Assembly: GCF_010731855.1 (NCBI RefSeq)
Contig: NZ_AP022620.1
Span: 4,278,001-4,342,000 of the forward strand
Origin: Mycolicibacterium anyangense
Lineage (GTDB): Bacteria; Actinomycetota; Actinomycetes; Mycobacteriales; Mycobacteriaceae
Direction: 5' to 3'
Length of the DNA: 64,000 bases
Each line of letters begins with the position of its first letter. The first letter of the stretch is position 1. The position numbers and the translations under genes are program-made. Below are positions 1 through 8,792 of the stretch, in pieces. The notes beneath the pieces are model-generated. The model was not told the DNA's origin. It saw nothing but the letters and a program-made list of their open reading frames with translations, and did not search any database.

Positions 1-291
1 TGCATTGACATCTACACCTCCCGGTTGGCATCGCTCGACGTCGCGCGCAAGCACGATGCCGGGGATCAAGCGCGGTTCGAGTCGGCCATGAGTCACGCTC
101 TCGTCGCCGAGGCGATGTACCGCGTCTACGACCGGTCGATGCAGATTATGGGCGGCATCGGGCTGAGCAATGAAGCGGCGATGATCAATGGCTGGCACAC
201 CACACGCGTGTCGCGGATCAGCGAGGGGCCGCCAGAAGTCCAGCGGCGCACCATTGCCAAGTACCTGCTGTCGGGCGCCTACAAGTTCTAG
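1..291 (+). CDS. Acyl-CoA dehydrogenase, C-terminal end (partial)
   Basis: This is the last 96 codons of an acyl-CoA dehydrogenase that begins before the window; the reading frame is open from base 1. The visible part is the C-terminal helical domain: a segment with MQIMGGIGLSNE, the usual oligomer and FAD-contact region, followed by SEGPPEVQRR, which matches the C-terminal (S/I)xEG..EVQR block that closes over the flavin and supplies the catalytic glutamate in many family members. The family oxidises an acyl-CoA to the 2-enoyl-CoA with FAD. The thiolase 108 bases downstream on the same strand suggests a shared beta-oxidation-like unit. Substrate cannot be judged from this fragment. Confidence 0.85.
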   Translation, partial: CIDIYTSRLASLDVARKHDAGDQARFESAMSHALVAEAMYRVYDRSMQIMGGIGLSNEAAMINGWHTTRVSRISEGPPEVQRRTIAKYLLSGAYKF

Positions 292-399
292 CCAGCTGCC
301 ACATCGGATCAGCCGGATCCGTTATCGCAGATTACTTTCCATAACTGCTTCCGGGCTTGCGTCCTGGACGGTGCATAGAAGAAGAAGGGAACCAATCAC

Positions 400-1542
400 A
401 TGGTCGACGCATACATCGTAGAGGCGGTCCGGTCGCCCGTCGGTAAGCGCAACGGCGGACTCTCCGCTGTCCACCCCGCCGAGCTTTCCGCGCAGGTGCT
501 TGCCGCGCTGGTGGACCGGGCCGGGATCGATCCGGCCGTCGTCGACGACGTGGTCTGGGGCTGCGTCGGACAGATCGGTGAACAGTCCAGTGATATCGCG
601 CGTACTGCGGCACTCACCGCCGGGTGGCCGGAGTCCGTCACCGGCGTCACGGTGGACCGGCAGTGCGGATCCAGCCAGCAGAGCCTGCACTTCGCCGCTG
701 CGGGCGTGATCGCCGGTCAGTACGACGTCGTTGTCGCCGGTGGAGTGGAGTCGATGTCCCAGGTCAAGATCGGCTCAGCGGCCGAGTACGGTGCCGGCCC
801 CTTCCCGGAGCGGTTTCAGGCCCGCTACGGACTCCCCAACCAGGGTGTGGGAGCGGAGATGATGGCCGAGCGGTGGGGACTGAGTCGAACCCAGCTCGAT
901 GAGTTCGCGACTCAGTCGCACCAGAAGGCCGCTGCCGCACAGGATTCACACGTCTTTGACGACCAGATCGTGCCCATCCGCCGCGCTGACGGGTCTGTGG
1001 TGTCAGTCGATGAAGGTATCCGCCGTGGTACTTCGGTAGAGACGCTCGCTGGTCTCAAGCCGGCCTTCAAGGAAGACGGCGTCATTCACGCCGGCAACGC
1101 TTCGCAGATCTCCGACGGATCGGCGGCGCTGTTGGTCATGTCGGGTGAGAAGGCCAAGGAACTCGGCTGCACGCCGATCGCCCGTGTCCACACCGCGGTG
1201 TTGGCCGGCGCCGACCCGGTGATGATGCTCAGCGCACCCATTCCGGCTACCCAGAAGGCACTTCGCAAGTCCGGCCTCGATGTCCGCGACATCGGGGTGT
1301 TCGAGATCAACGAGGCATTCGCACCGGTACCGATGGGCTGGCAGATCGAGATCGGGGCGGACGAGAAGCTGTTGAACCCGAACGGCGGCGCGATCGCTCT
1401 GGGCCATCCTCTCGGGGGCTCGGGCGCCCGGCTGCTGACCACCATGATCCACCACATGCGGGCCAACAACATCAGATACGGGCTGCAGTCGATGTGTGAA
1501 GGTGGCGGTCAGGCGAACGCGACCATCCTGGAACTGGTCTGA
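400..1542 (+). CDS. Acetyl-CoA acetyltransferase (thiolase)
   Basis: A 380-residue thiolase of normal length. It carries all three catalytic elements: the nucleophilic Cys89 in DRQCGSSQQS, His336 in GHPLGGSGAR and the second Cys366 in MCEGGGQAN. The family cleaves 3-ketoacyl-CoA with CoA, giving acetyl-CoA (or propionyl-CoA) and a shortened acyl-CoA, or runs the reverse condensation; it is cytosolic. The start is supported by a purine-rich GAAGGGA about 10 bases upstream. A strong hairpin 10 bases after the stop suggests that transcription ends here. It is co-directional with the acyl-CoA dehydrogenase fragment upstream, so a degradative role is likely. Chain-length or ring specificity is not visible. 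Confidence 0.93.
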   Translation: MVDAYIVEAVRSPVGKRNGGLSAVHPAELSAQVLAALVDRAGIDPAVVDDVVWGCVGQIGEQSSDIARTAALTAGWPESVTGVTVDRQCGSSQQSLHFAAAGVIAGQYDVVVAGGVESMSQVKIGSAAEYGAGPFPERFQARYGLPNQGVGAEMMAERWGLSRTQLDEFATQSHQKAAAAQDSHVFDDQIVPIRRADGSVVSVDEGIRRGTSVETLAGLKPAFKEDGVIHAGNASQISDGSAALLVMSGEKAKELGCTPIARVHTAVLAGADPVMMLSAPIPATQKALRKSGLDVRDIGVFEINEAFAPVPMGWQIEIGADEKLLNPNGGAIALGHPLGGSGARLLTTMIHHMRANNIRYGLQSMCEGGGQANATILELV

Positions 1543-1551
1543 GAATGCCGG

Positions 1552-1585
1552 AACTCGCCGGCGAGGATGTCCTTGCCGGCGAGTT
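1552..1585 (+). terminator. Hairpin after the thiolase gene
   Basis: Perfect 11-bp inverted repeat AACTCGCCGGC / GCCGGCGAGTT with a 12-base loop, starting 10 bases after the thiolase stop codon. There is no T-run, as is common for mycobacterial terminators. It separates the thiolase from the next gene, which has its own operator-like site. Confidence 0.6.
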
Positions 1586-1665
1586 GGCGGTGGAGCGGAC
1601 TGGAGCTTCCGTCCGGAGGCGTAAGTCCACAGGGCAACCGAGTTAGCAAACAACCTCCGTAGACA

Positions 1666-1689
1666 AGATTCTACTTAATGGTAGAATCT
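1666..1689. promoter_or_regulatory. 24-bp inverted-repeat operator, site A (perfect copy)
   Basis: AGATTCTAC-TTAATG-GTAGAATCT: a perfect 9-bp inverted repeat with a 6-base spacer, 34 bases upstream of the luciferase-like oxidoreductase at 1723. It is the best copy of an element seen in related forms at 5854, 12329, 19709, 21183, 30142 and 33911, each just upstream of a gene. Size and symmetry suit a dimeric TetR-type repressor; the regulator is not known. Confidence 0.65.
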
Positions 1690-1722
1690 ACTCGTCAATC
1701 GAACTTCAGATAGGTCAAGCAC

Positions 1723-2829
1723 ATGCACGTTGGCAAGAGCGTCTTCTTCCAGAACCCCAACGAGGATCGTTCCGACTCATCGCTGTACAAGCACGAGATC
1801 GCGCTTGCAGAACAGGCGGAGCCGCTCGGCTTCGAATCGTTGTGGATCGCCGAGCATCACTTCGGTGGCTACGACGTATCGCCGAATGTGCTGCAGCTCT
1901 TGACATACCTGGCCGCCAAGACCCAGCACGTCCGGCTCGGGTCCTCGGTTGTGGTGCTTCCTTGGCACGAGCCCCTGCGGGTCGCCGAAGAAATCTCGGT
2001 GCTTGACCACCTGTCGAACGGCCGCGTTCTGCTGGGGATCGGACGCGGCCTGGGCCGCCACGAATTCGAAGCGTTCCGGCTCAACATGGGCGAGTCACGC
2101 CAGCGTTTCCAGGAGTATGCGGCAGGCATCCTGAATGCTTTCGATACCGGAGTGATCGAGTCTGACGGCGAGCTGTGGAAGCAGTCGCCTGTTCAGCTGC
2201 GGCCCCAGCCGCTCTCGCCCATCCGTAACCGCACCTACGCATCTTCGGTGTCACCTGAGTCCATGGACATCGTCGCCCAGCTTGGCGTGGGCATCATGGT
2301 GATCGCTCAAAAGCCCTGGGATGTCACGGTTGCCGATGTCAAGAAGTACAACGACCGATTCGTCGAGCTGAACGGCTATGAGCCGCCCAAGCCGCTGCTG
2401 ATGTCCTTCGTGACCGTGCACGAGTCCGAGGCCGCCGCGCAGGAATTGCACGAGGAGTACCACTACCGTTATGCCAAGTCGACATTCGACTGGTACGAGT
2501 TCAGCAACGCCGGCTTGGCCAAGGTCCCGGGTTACGAGTACTACGGCAAGTTCGCCAGCAACATCGAAAAGCACGGCGCCGACAACTTCGTGAAATTCCT
2601 TGCCGAGCTGCAGGTTTACGGCACCCCGGACCAGGTCGTCGAGCAGCTCACCGACCACGTTCGGCGCATCGATGGTGTCGGCATGACGGCGGTGCTGTCA
2701 TTTGCCGGCATGAGCCCTGAAATCGCCACCGCCAACCAGAAGTTGTTCGCGGAGAAGGTGCTGCCTCGACTCAAGAGCATCGATCCTGAGCGGGCGTTCC
2801 CGCCTGTTGCCGTGCAGGCGCATGCCTGA
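1723..2829 (+). CDS. Luciferase-like (LLM class) flavin-dependent oxidoreductase
   Basis: A 368-residue member of the bacterial luciferase/alkanal monooxygenase family (TIM barrel binding FMNH2 or F420). The N-terminal strand is followed by SLWIAEHHF around residues 40-47, a typical signature of the FMN-using, luciferase-alpha-like branch, and by LGSSVVVLPWHEPLRVAEE near 72-90. Length is normal. It probably catalyses a monooxygenation, but the substrate is unknown. The perfect 24-bp operator-like repeat ends 33 bases before the ATG, so the gene is likely repressed until an inducer is present. Its last codons overlap the start of the next gene by 8 bases, so the two are probably cotranslated. 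Confidence 0.88.
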   Translation: MHVGKSVFFQNPNEDRSDSSLYKHEIALAEQAEPLGFESLWIAEHHFGGYDVSPNVLQLLTYLAAKTQHVRLGSSVVVLPWHEPLRVAEEISVLDHLSNGRVLLGIGRGLGRHEFEAFRLNMGESRQRFQEYAAGILNAFDTGVIESDGELWKQSPVQLRPQPLSPIRNRTYASSVSPESMDIVAQLGVGIMVIAQKPWDVTVADVKKYNDRFVELNGYEPPKPLLMSFVTVHESEAAAQELHEEYHYRYAKSTFDWYEFSNAGLAKVPGYEYYGKFASNIEKHGADNFVKFLAELQVYGTPDQVVEQLTDHVRRIDGVGMTAVLSFAGMSPEIATANQKLFAEKVLPRLKSIDPERAFPPVAVQAHA

Positions 2830-3412
2830 GGCCTCGGCCTCGGCCGGAGACAGCCACGCTGAACCGCGCATCGCGCCGCTTCCGGTCGAAGAGCGCGATC
2901 AGGCGACGAACGACATGCTCGACAAGGTCGGACCAGGGCGTGACCTCAATCTGTTCACGACCCTGGTTCGACATCAGAGGCTGTTTCGACGTTGGCTGCC
3001 GTTGTGTGGCGGTCTGCTCAGCGGAAAGCTGTCTCCCCGTGATCGCGAGCTGCTGATCCTACGCACCGCGGATCGCTGCGGGGCCGCCTACGAATGGGCG
3101 CATCACCTGGTGTTTGCCGCGGATGCAGGGTTGACCTCTGAAGAGGTCGCCCGCGTCCGGGCCGGTGCCGACGCTGATGGTTGGACGGAACTCGAGTCGG
3201 CGTTGGTGAGAAGCGCTGACGAACTCCACGACGAGTGCGAGATTTCGGCCTCGACCTGGTCCGTTCTGTCGGCGCACTACGATCAGGAGCAGTTGATTGA
3301 GGTGCCGATGGTGGTCGGGCACTATCACATGGTTGCCTTCGCGGCACGTTCGTTCGGCGTCACCATCGAACCTGCCTACCAGGCAGACCCGGCGGCGCAC
3401 GGCGCCGATTGA
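2822..3412 (+). CDS. Carboxymuconolactone decarboxylase (AhpD-like) family protein
   Basis: A 196-residue all-helical protein. The core RTADRCGAAYEWAHH (about residues 81-95) matches the CMD/AhpD-fold signature (E-x2-H-H after a Cys), but only the first cysteine of the AhpD CxxC pair is present. It is therefore not a typical thiol peroxidase partner and is closer to decarboxylase-like or uncharacterised CMD proteins. The ATG at 2822 is preferred to an upstream one at 2807 because it leaves only an 8-base overlap with the preceding oxidoreductase. Coupling to that gene suggests the two act on the same compound. Convergent with the oxidoreductase gene ending at 3434. Confidence 0.82.
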   Translation: MPEASASAGDSHAEPRIAPLPVEERDQATNDMLDKVGPGRDLNLFTTLVRHQRLFRRWLPLCGGLLSGKLSPRDRELLILRTADRCGAAYEWAHHLVFAADAGLTSEEVARVRAGADADGWTELESALVRSADELHDECEISASTWSVLSAHYDQEQLIEVPMVVGHYHMVAFAARSFGVTIEPAYQADPAAHGAD

Positions 3413-3433
3413 CCCGTGTCTTGATCTCCCGCG

Positions 3434-4411
3434 TCAGTTACCAACCAGGGGAGCGAGCACCTCACCCACCGCTGTGATCAGGCCCGGCGTATAGCCGTGT
3501 GACGGCAGGTTGACCACCAGGCCGCCGATGCCGGCGTCGATGACGTGGCGCTGGATCTGCTCGGCGATCGCGGCGAGGGTACCCACCGCTACGCGGGAGT
3601 CCAGTGCGAATGCGTCGGCCGCGCTCGGCGCGTCGGTAACGACAAGTTGAATCAGAGCACTTGTTTCAAGGGTGGCAGGATCGCGATCGTATTCCGCACA
3701 CCGTCGCATGATGGCTTCCACTTTGCCTGGCAGCCGATCGAACGGCGCGATGACATTGAGGTGGTCGGCGTAGCGGGCAGCCAGTGCGAATGTCTTCCGC
3801 TCACCGCTGCCGCCGATGACGATGGGCATGTCGTCACGGATCCGCGGATTGTTCAACGCGGATTCGACGCTATACCAGCGGCCTTTGAATGTCGGTCGGT
3901 CCCCGCGCAGCATCGGGGAAATGATCTGTAGGGCCTCCTCGAGGCGGTCGAAACGGTCTGCGAGGGTGCCGAACTCGAAGCCGAGTTGCCGGTGTTCGAG
4001 CTCGAACCAACCCGTGCCGATGCCCAGAAATCCACGACCGCCGCTCATTACGTCGAGGGTGCTCACCGACTTCGCGAGCAGGGCAGGGTTGCGGTATGAG
4101 TTACCCGTGACGAGGGTGCCCAAGCGCACCCGCCGCGTGGTCGTCGCCAGCCCCCCGAGCGCGGTGTAGGCCTCAAGCATCGGCTCGTCGAGAGCTCCCA
4201 GATGCGGGAGCTGGTAGAAGTGATCCATTAACAACACTGCATCGAATCCGGCTGCTTCGGCCTCTTGCGCCTGGGCGAGGACGGCTGGGTAGAGCTCGGA
4301 AACGGATCCGCCATAGGAGAAGTTCGGGATCTGCAGTCCCAGCCGCAGAACCCTGCTGCTACGGCGGCTGGGTGTGGGAGTCGAGGCTGCGTCGGTTGCT
4401 GGGGGCGTCAT
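3434..4411 (-). CDS. Luciferase-like (LLM class), probably F420-dependent, oxidoreductase
   Basis: A 325-residue TIM-barrel oxidoreductase of the luciferase superfamily. Visible family marks are LGLQIPNFSYGG near the N-terminus, the DAVLLMDHF segment, LGTLVTGNSYRNPALLAKSVSTLD, and GGRGFLGIGTGWFELEH, which is common in mycobacterial F420-dependent members. The start codon overlaps the stop of the ferredoxin gene by four bases (ATGA at 4408-4411), so P450, ferredoxin and this protein form a tight operon. It may reduce or oxidise a product of the P450. Cofactor choice (F420 or FMN) is inferred from family resemblance and not proven. Confidence 0.88.
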   Translation of the reverse strand: MTPPATDAASTPTPSRRSSRVLRLGLQIPNFSYGGSVSELYPAVLAQAQEAEAAGFDAVLLMDHFYQLPHLGALDEPMLEAYTALGGLATTTRRVRLGTLVTGNSYRNPALLAKSVSTLDVMSGGRGFLGIGTGWFELEHRQLGFEFGTLADRFDRLEEALQIISPMLRGDRPTFKGRWYSVESALNNPRIRDDMPIVIGGSGERKTFALAARYADHLNVIAPFDRLPGKVEAIMRRCAEYDRDPATLETSALIQLVVTDAPSAADAFALDSRVAVGTLAAIAEQIQRHVIDAGIGGLVVNLPSHGYTPGLITAVGEVLAPLVGN

Positions 4412-4614
4412 GCCTTCGAATCCTCCACCAAGCTAATGGCGCGCTCAGGGCAGTTGGCCACGGCCGCGCGCGCCTCGGCGAGACGGCTCGCGGGCACCTC
4501 TCCGTCAGTGGAGAGCTGCCCGTAGCCGTGCTCGTCATCGGTGATGAGATGCTGAGCAACCGAGTAGCACAGTCCGTGGCCGGTGCAGCTCGCGCTGTCG
4601 AGTCTGAGCTTCAC
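4408..4614 (-). CDS. [3Fe-4S] ferredoxin partner of the P450
   Basis: A 68-residue ferredoxin. The cluster motif is C10-T-G-H-G-L-C16 with a distal C55-P. A histidine sits where a 4Fe-4S ferredoxin would have its second cysteine, the usual arrangement in mycobacterial P450-linked 3Fe-4S ferredoxins. The start is GTG at 4614, forming a GTGA overlap with the P450 stop; the stop forms an ATGA overlap with the next gene. It should pass single electrons to the upstream P450. No ferredoxin reductase gene is in the window, so a reductase encoded elsewhere must supply electrons. Confidence 0.92.
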   Translation of the reverse strand: MKLRLDSASCTGHGLCYSVAQHLITDDEHGYGQLSTDGEVPASRLAEARAAVANCPERAISLVEDSKA

Positions 4615-5801
4615 GACGGTGCCTTGTCGAACTCCAGATGAAGCGATTCGAGTCCGATGGTCCCGTGGGGCCACGGCACCATCGGTGTGGCGCCGGGCTT
4701 GATGCGGTAGTGCGGGATCCGCTTGTGCCACTCCTGGTATGCGATGGCCAACTCCAGTCTGGCCAGGTGCGATCCCAGACAGCGGTGTGGCCCTAGCCCA
4801 AAGCTGATGTGCGGGTTGTCCGTACGGTGGAAGTCGATCTCGTGTGGATTGGCGAATACCGCCGGATCCCGATTGACCGCGCCGAGGTAGGTAGATACTC
4901 GTGTCTCGGCGCCGAGCCGCACTGTGTCGATGTCGGCCTCGGTGGAGCTGACCCTCGGGATGAATGGGGCCGGCGGATCCAGTCGCAGCAGCTCTTCGAC
5001 CGCTGCGGGAATCAGAGCTGGATCGTCGACGATTGCTTGTCTCTTGTCGGGATGCTCGGCAAGCCGCTGCATCCCGCAACCCAGCGTGTCGGTCACGGTG
5101 TCCAAGCCGGCGAGAACGAACAAGAAGCACAGGCCGACGGCTTCACTGTCGGTGAGGTCGTCCGGTGGCTGTTTAGCCAGTATCTGGCTCAAGACGTCCT
5201 CACCGCCCTGACGGCGACGCTGCGGAATCAGCTCGGTGAAGTAGGTGTACATCTCGAGAGCCTTGCGGATGCCCTCTTGCGTGGCGTCTCCCTCGGCAGC
5301 GAAACCGGCCGACGAGAGGTCGAGCACCGCGTTCTTCCACTCCCAGAACTGGTGGCGCATCTCCAGCGGTAATCCGAAGAACGTAAGGAATGCTTGGATC
5401 GGGAAGACCTGGGCGACTTCACTCACGAAATCGCAATGGCCGCGTTGCGCGATCGGGTCGACCAGAGCGATGAATTGCTGACGCAGGTGAGCTTCCATCG
5501 GCTTGATGACGCGCGGACTGAAGAACGGCTGCAGGATCTGTCTGTAGCGCGTCTGGGTGGGTGGGTCGAAGGCGATCGGAACCAACGGCACGGGACTCTG
5601 CAGCATGTCGAATGCCTTGGCCGAGGAGAACGGCTCGGGGTGCTTGAGGACTTCTTCGGCACCGCGCCGGGTGGTCACCGCGTATCCGTCGGCGACCGCG
5701 ATCACCGGGGCCACTTGGGTTGCCCGCCAGGCCTCGTCGCGCGCGATGGCCATGGGCAGGCTGTCGGTGTCGATCCGTGGAATTGCATCGGTGTTCGTCA
5801 T
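4611..5801 (-). CDS. Cytochrome P450
   Basis: A 396-residue bacterial class I P450. The I-helix oxygen-activation motif AGLDT is at 231-235, the K-helix E270-x-x-R273 is present, and the haem loop FGLGPHRCLG places the cysteine thiolate at Cys341. No membrane anchor. It should hydroxylate a hydrophobic substrate using electrons from the overlapping ferredoxin gene. It heads a three-gene unit (P450, ferredoxin, luciferase-like oxidoreductase) joined by 4-base overlaps. A diverged copy of the 24-bp operator-like element lies 53-76 bases upstream of the ATG, so this unit may have its own promoter, separate from the VWA/MoxR genes 102 bases upstream. CYP family and substrate cannot be assigned by eye. 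Confidence 0.95.
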   Translation of the reverse strand: MTNTDAIPRIDTDSLPMAIARDEAWRATQVAPVIAVADGYAVTTRRGAEEVLKHPEPFSSAKAFDMLQSPVPLVPIAFDPPTQTRYRQILQPFFSPRVIKPMEAHLRQQFIALVDPIAQRGHCDFVSEVAQVFPIQAFLTFFGLPLEMRHQFWEWKNAVLDLSSAGFAAEGDATQEGIRKALEMYTYFTELIPQRRRQGGEDVLSQILAKQPPDDLTDSEAVGLCFLFVLAGLDTVTDTLGCGMQRLAEHPDKRQAIVDDPALIPAAVEELLRLDPPAPFIPRVSSTEADIDTVRLGAETRVSTYLGAVNRDPAVFANPHEIDFHRTDNPHISFGLGPHRCLGSHLARLELAIAYQEWHKRIPHYRIKPGATPMVPWPHGTIGLESLHLEFDKAPS

Positions 5802-5853
5802 TACGCCCCTTAGCCGCCCGCGGGTGTGTCGGATGTCACGTCACGTACCGGTC

Positions 5854-5877
5854 TGAATCTAACTCATAGTCGAAAGT
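5854..5877. promoter_or_regulatory. 24-bp operator-like element, site F (diverged), upstream of the P450
   Basis: TGAATCTAA-CTCATA-GTCGAAAGT keeps the geometry of site A (9-6-9) and matches it at 6 of 9 positions in each half. It also shares GAATCTA and GAAAGT with the site before the Rieske gene (21183). It is placed in the short gap before the P450 start. The match is weaker than at sites A, B and E. Confidence 0.4.
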
Positions 5878-5903
5878 GCCGACAAGGCCCAACCGGCGAA
5901 GCG

Positions 5904-7661
5904 TCACGCCGGAACGTTGGAAGCGGCATGATCACCACGACGCCGAGCGTCAGCCAGTGCTTGGCGTATCAGCGTGCCGAGCTGGTGTTCGATCCCGCTG
6001 ATGCTCGCCACATGCAGTGCGGACGCCGAGTCCAGTGCCTCACGCTGAACCTGAGATCCGTTGCCACTAGGGGCTGTAACCCCAACGCATACGAAACCGA
6101 CTCCCCGCAAGCGGGCCTCGCTCATCGCATGTCGAGTGTCGCCCGCGGCTTGGGTGCCGTCGTAGCCGTCATCGTAAGGGTGGCCGTCGGAAACCAGGAT
6201 GACCACCCGCTTCATCCCCTCGGCCTGGCGTTCCAGGATTGAGGTGCAATGGCGGATGGCGCCGCCGATTCGAGTGAACCCCGCCGGATTCAGGTGACCG
6301 ACTCGTTCGATGGTCAACGCCGAGACGCGTTCTCGAAAGCTCTTGACCGGCAGCACATGGACCATCTCGCGTCCCCAGCTGCGGAACGCATAGAAACCAA
6401 CCGGGACGCCCAGACCATCGAGTGCGGCTGTGATGCGGTAGGACAACTTGAGGTGTTGATCGAAGACCGAACCGGTCTGCCCTTCAGTATCCCCGGTAGT
6501 GTCCAGGGTGGAGCTGCTGACGTCCAGCAGGACCAACGCGGCGACGCCAGGTCGTTGTCGCTTCTTGCCGATGAACGGCAATGGTGCAGTTCCGGAACCG
6601 CTTCGGCGCCAATACGCAAGGTCCACGACGCCGTCGGTGTGCAGTTGTTCGCCGAACTCGCTGCGCCCGTGTGGCGCAATCCCCAGGACGTGCCGGGCGA
6701 GACTGCGCGTAAGCGTCGCGGGCGTATCAAGCAACCCGATCTGGGCCAGGGTTGTGTTGTCCCGAAAGCCGTCGGGATTCCACGGCTCCAGTTCGTGCAC
6801 GGTGACCCAGTTGTGTCGGTACCGCTGGGCACTCTGGTCCCATTCCGGATAACGAGCATCACCTCTGTGAGTGCCGAAGACCAAGCGGTTGGCGGCCATG
6901 GCGATCCGGCGGCCGACACTGACTTTGCGGCCCTCGCTGGGTCGTAAGCTTGGTCTGGCCACTGGCGTTCCACCGCCGGCTTGTGACGTCGCATCTGCGG
7001 ACTTACCGCCAGAGTGCTTGAACAGACTCTGGATCATCCTCGCCACGGGGTGGTTCGGCATCAACGGATTGCTCAGCAGATCGAGGGATTTGGCCTCATC
7101 GCTGTCGGCGTCGGGGTCCTCGCCCTCGGCACCGTCCGGGTCGTCTCGGGTCTTGACGTCCTCCTTGTGGTCACGGCCGGTGCGCGCCGCCGATACCAAT
7201 ACCGCACGTGCGGGTTTGATGCGACCGAAGAACTCCGGGGCGGCGGGAATCTGGTTGTGTGCCAATGCCATACGCATCGACTCTTCGGCCGAACCCGTGC
7301 TGGGCACCTCCGTCACCGCGGCTGTCAGTGCTGCGACGAACGGCGGCCATCTATCCCCGGTCAGGGTGAGCGCGCGCAGTCCTTCCATCGCACAGTATCG
7401 CTCGCAGGCGCCGGAGCGTCCGATGAGGTGGCGCAACACCGCCGGTTGGAAGGAACCAGCTCCGTACATCGCCGCTTGGAGGACCACTTGAGCGCGGGTC
7501 ATCGTGGTGAGTTGTTCGCCGTCGACGGTGATGGTGTTTCCGAACGTGTAGACGCCGTCGTCGTGACCCGCCGTGTCCTTGACACACACCAGGCGTCCTG
7601 AAACCGCGCGCGCCAGCATTTCCAGGCCGGCCAACGTCGGTTGATCAGGAGATGTAGGCAT
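5904..7661 (-). CDS. VWA-domain protein, NorD/CbbO type
   Basis: A 585-residue protein with a C-terminal von Willebrand factor A domain. The metal-ion (MIDAS) residues are intact: D380-x-S382-x-S384 in LLDVSSS, a threonine at 463 in GFTRIGGAIRH, and D492 in VSDGHPYDD. An acidic, low-complexity linker rich in Asp and Glu lies around 165-195. The N-terminal part is helical and of the NorD/CbbO kind. It overlaps the MoxR-ATPase gene by 17 bases. In known pairs (NorQ-NorD, CbbQ-CbbO, CoxD-CoxE) the ATPase and VWA protein together remodel or activate a metalloenzyme. The target here is unknown; no nitric oxide reductase or rubisco gene is in view. The downstream neighbour is the P450 unit. Confidence 0.85.
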   Translation of the reverse strand: MPTSPDQPTLAGLEMLARAVSGRLVCVKDTAGHDDGVYTFGNTITVDGEQLTTMTRAQVVLQAAMYGAGSFQPAVLRHLIGRSGACERYCAMEGLRALTLTGDRWPPFVAALTAAVTEVPSTGSAEESMRMALAHNQIPAAPEFFGRIKPARAVLVSAARTGRDHKEDVKTRDDPDGAEGEDPDADSDEAKSLDLLSNPLMPNHPVARMIQSLFKHSGGKSADATSQAGGGTPVARPSLRPSEGRKVSVGRRIAMAANRLVFGTHRGDARYPEWDQSAQRYRHNWVTVHELEPWNPDGFRDNTTLAQIGLLDTPATLTRSLARHVLGIAPHGRSEFGEQLHTDGVVDLAYWRRSGSGTAPLPFIGKKRQRPGVAALVLLDVSSSTLDTTGDTEGQTGSVFDQHLKLSYRITAALDGLGVPVGFYAFRSWGREMVHVLPVKSFRERVSALTIERVGHLNPAGFTRIGGAIRHCTSILERQAEGMKRVVILVSDGHPYDDGYDGTQAAGDTRHAMSEARLRGVGFVCVGVTAPSGNGSQVQREALDSASALHVASISGIEHQLGTLIRQALADARRRGDHAASNVPA

Positions 7662-8481
7662 CGATGAGTTCCGCGATGGACCTCGTCACGGTCGCGTCGT
7701 CGGTCAGCATGGCCGCGATGGCGCTCCTGGCGGCGCGATTGAGCCCCAACCCGCTCACATGCAACCTCGCTGCGGCGATCAGTGCTCGAGTCGACACCAT
7801 CTCCGACATGCTCGGCTCGTTCAGGTGTCGTACTGCCTGTCCTAGTCGCACCAGAGCCGCGACGGCCTCGTCAGGGGCACCGGACTGCTCTTTGACGATC
7901 TGTTGTTCGAGTTCTGGCGGCGCGAAGTCGAGCTCCACGGCAACGAAGCGCTGACGCGTCGAGGGCTTGAGGTCCTTGAGCAAGGTCTGATAGCCCGGGT
8001 TGTAGGACACGATGAGCATGAATGAGTCTGGGGCGTCGAGTTGTTCATTGAGCCGGTCGATGAACAACTGGCGCCGGTGGTCGGCAAGAGAGTGGATGAC
8101 GACCGTCGCGTCGACGCGTGCCTCGACGATCTCGTCGAGGTAACACATGGCGCCCCGGCGTACCGCGGTCGTCAGGGGCCCGTCCTGCCAGACGGTATCC
8201 GATCCCTCGAGGAGATAGCGTCCCACCAGATCTGCGGCCAGCATGTCTTCGTGGCACGACACCGTCACCAGTTCCAACCCCAGGCGACGTGCCGCACTTT
8301 CCACCAACTTCGTCTTGCCGCACCCGGTCGGACCCTTGAGAAGCACCGGTAGACGCGCCCGCCATGCTCCCAACAGGATGTCGAGTTCATCACCGACGGG
8401 GTGGTAGTCATCGACGATCGCGGACACGGGATGGTGGTTCGTGATCGCGGACCCGTGGTGCTGAGGGGATTGAATCGTCAT
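7645..8481 (-). CDS. MoxR-family AAA+ ATPase, NorQ/CbbQ type
   Basis: A 278-residue AAA+ ATPase with Walker A GPTGCGKT at 50-57 and Walker B CYLDE at 113-117. SYNPGYQ near 165 is the sensor 1 region typical of CbbQ/NorQ proteins. The arginine-rich STRQRFVAVELDF follows at about 180-190. It forms hexameric rings in characterised relatives and acts with a VWA partner to remodel a target enzyme, using ATP. The partner gene overlaps it by 17 bases. An AAGGA lies 3 bases before the ATG at 8481. The gene could be transcribed from the 311-bp gap upstream or read through from the EthD-like gene; I see no decisive promoter. Confidence 0.9.
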   Translation of the reverse strand: MTIQSPQHHGSAITNHHPVSAIVDDYHPVGDELDILLGAWRARLPVLLKGPTGCGKTKLVESAARRLGLELVTVSCHEDMLAADLVGRYLLEGSDTVWQDGPLTTAVRRGAMCYLDEIVEARVDATVVIHSLADHRRQLFIDRLNEQLDAPDSFMLIVSYNPGYQTLLKDLKPSTRQRFVAVELDFAPPELEQQIVKEQSGAPDEAVAALVRLGQAVRHLNEPSMSEMVSTRALIAAARLHVSGLGLNRAARSAIAAMLTDDATVTRSIAELIDAYIS

Positions 8482-8792
8482 GTGTCCTTACTCGTGTTGA
8501 GCTCGGCAGTGGTGTGCGCGGTACCGCCGCCTTGCGGTGTCTGCCGCGAACGCCAGCGCCACCAGCAGATTGCTGGTCAAGGTACCGCTGAGTTCGCGTC
8601 CGGGTGACGGACCAGACCGCTACCGGTATCTGTCAAATGTATAACGAGTTGTCTGCCATAGGAAGCAGAATCGATCGTCCGATTGAAAGTACAAACAGAC
8701 CCGTGGTCGACCCGTCAGCACGGAGGTACACATGCGAGGCAGTCAACGGGCGGCGAGTGAGTTGCGCGCCTGTTCGTCGATGCCGCGCGGTC
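8482..8792. other. Gene-free stretch upstream of the MoxR gene
   Basis: 311 bases with no convincing gene on either strand. It contains one isolated half-site CTGCCATA (8653-8660) of the 20-bp operator family described at 9198, without a recognisable partner. The region is less GC-rich around 8630-8700, so it may hold the promoter for the MoxR-VWA pair. Confidence 0.5.

Noticed and set aside
8653..8660. CTGCCATA half-site before the MoxR gene as a fifth 20-bp operator
   Set aside because: The partner half at the expected spacing (ATAACGAG) does not match.
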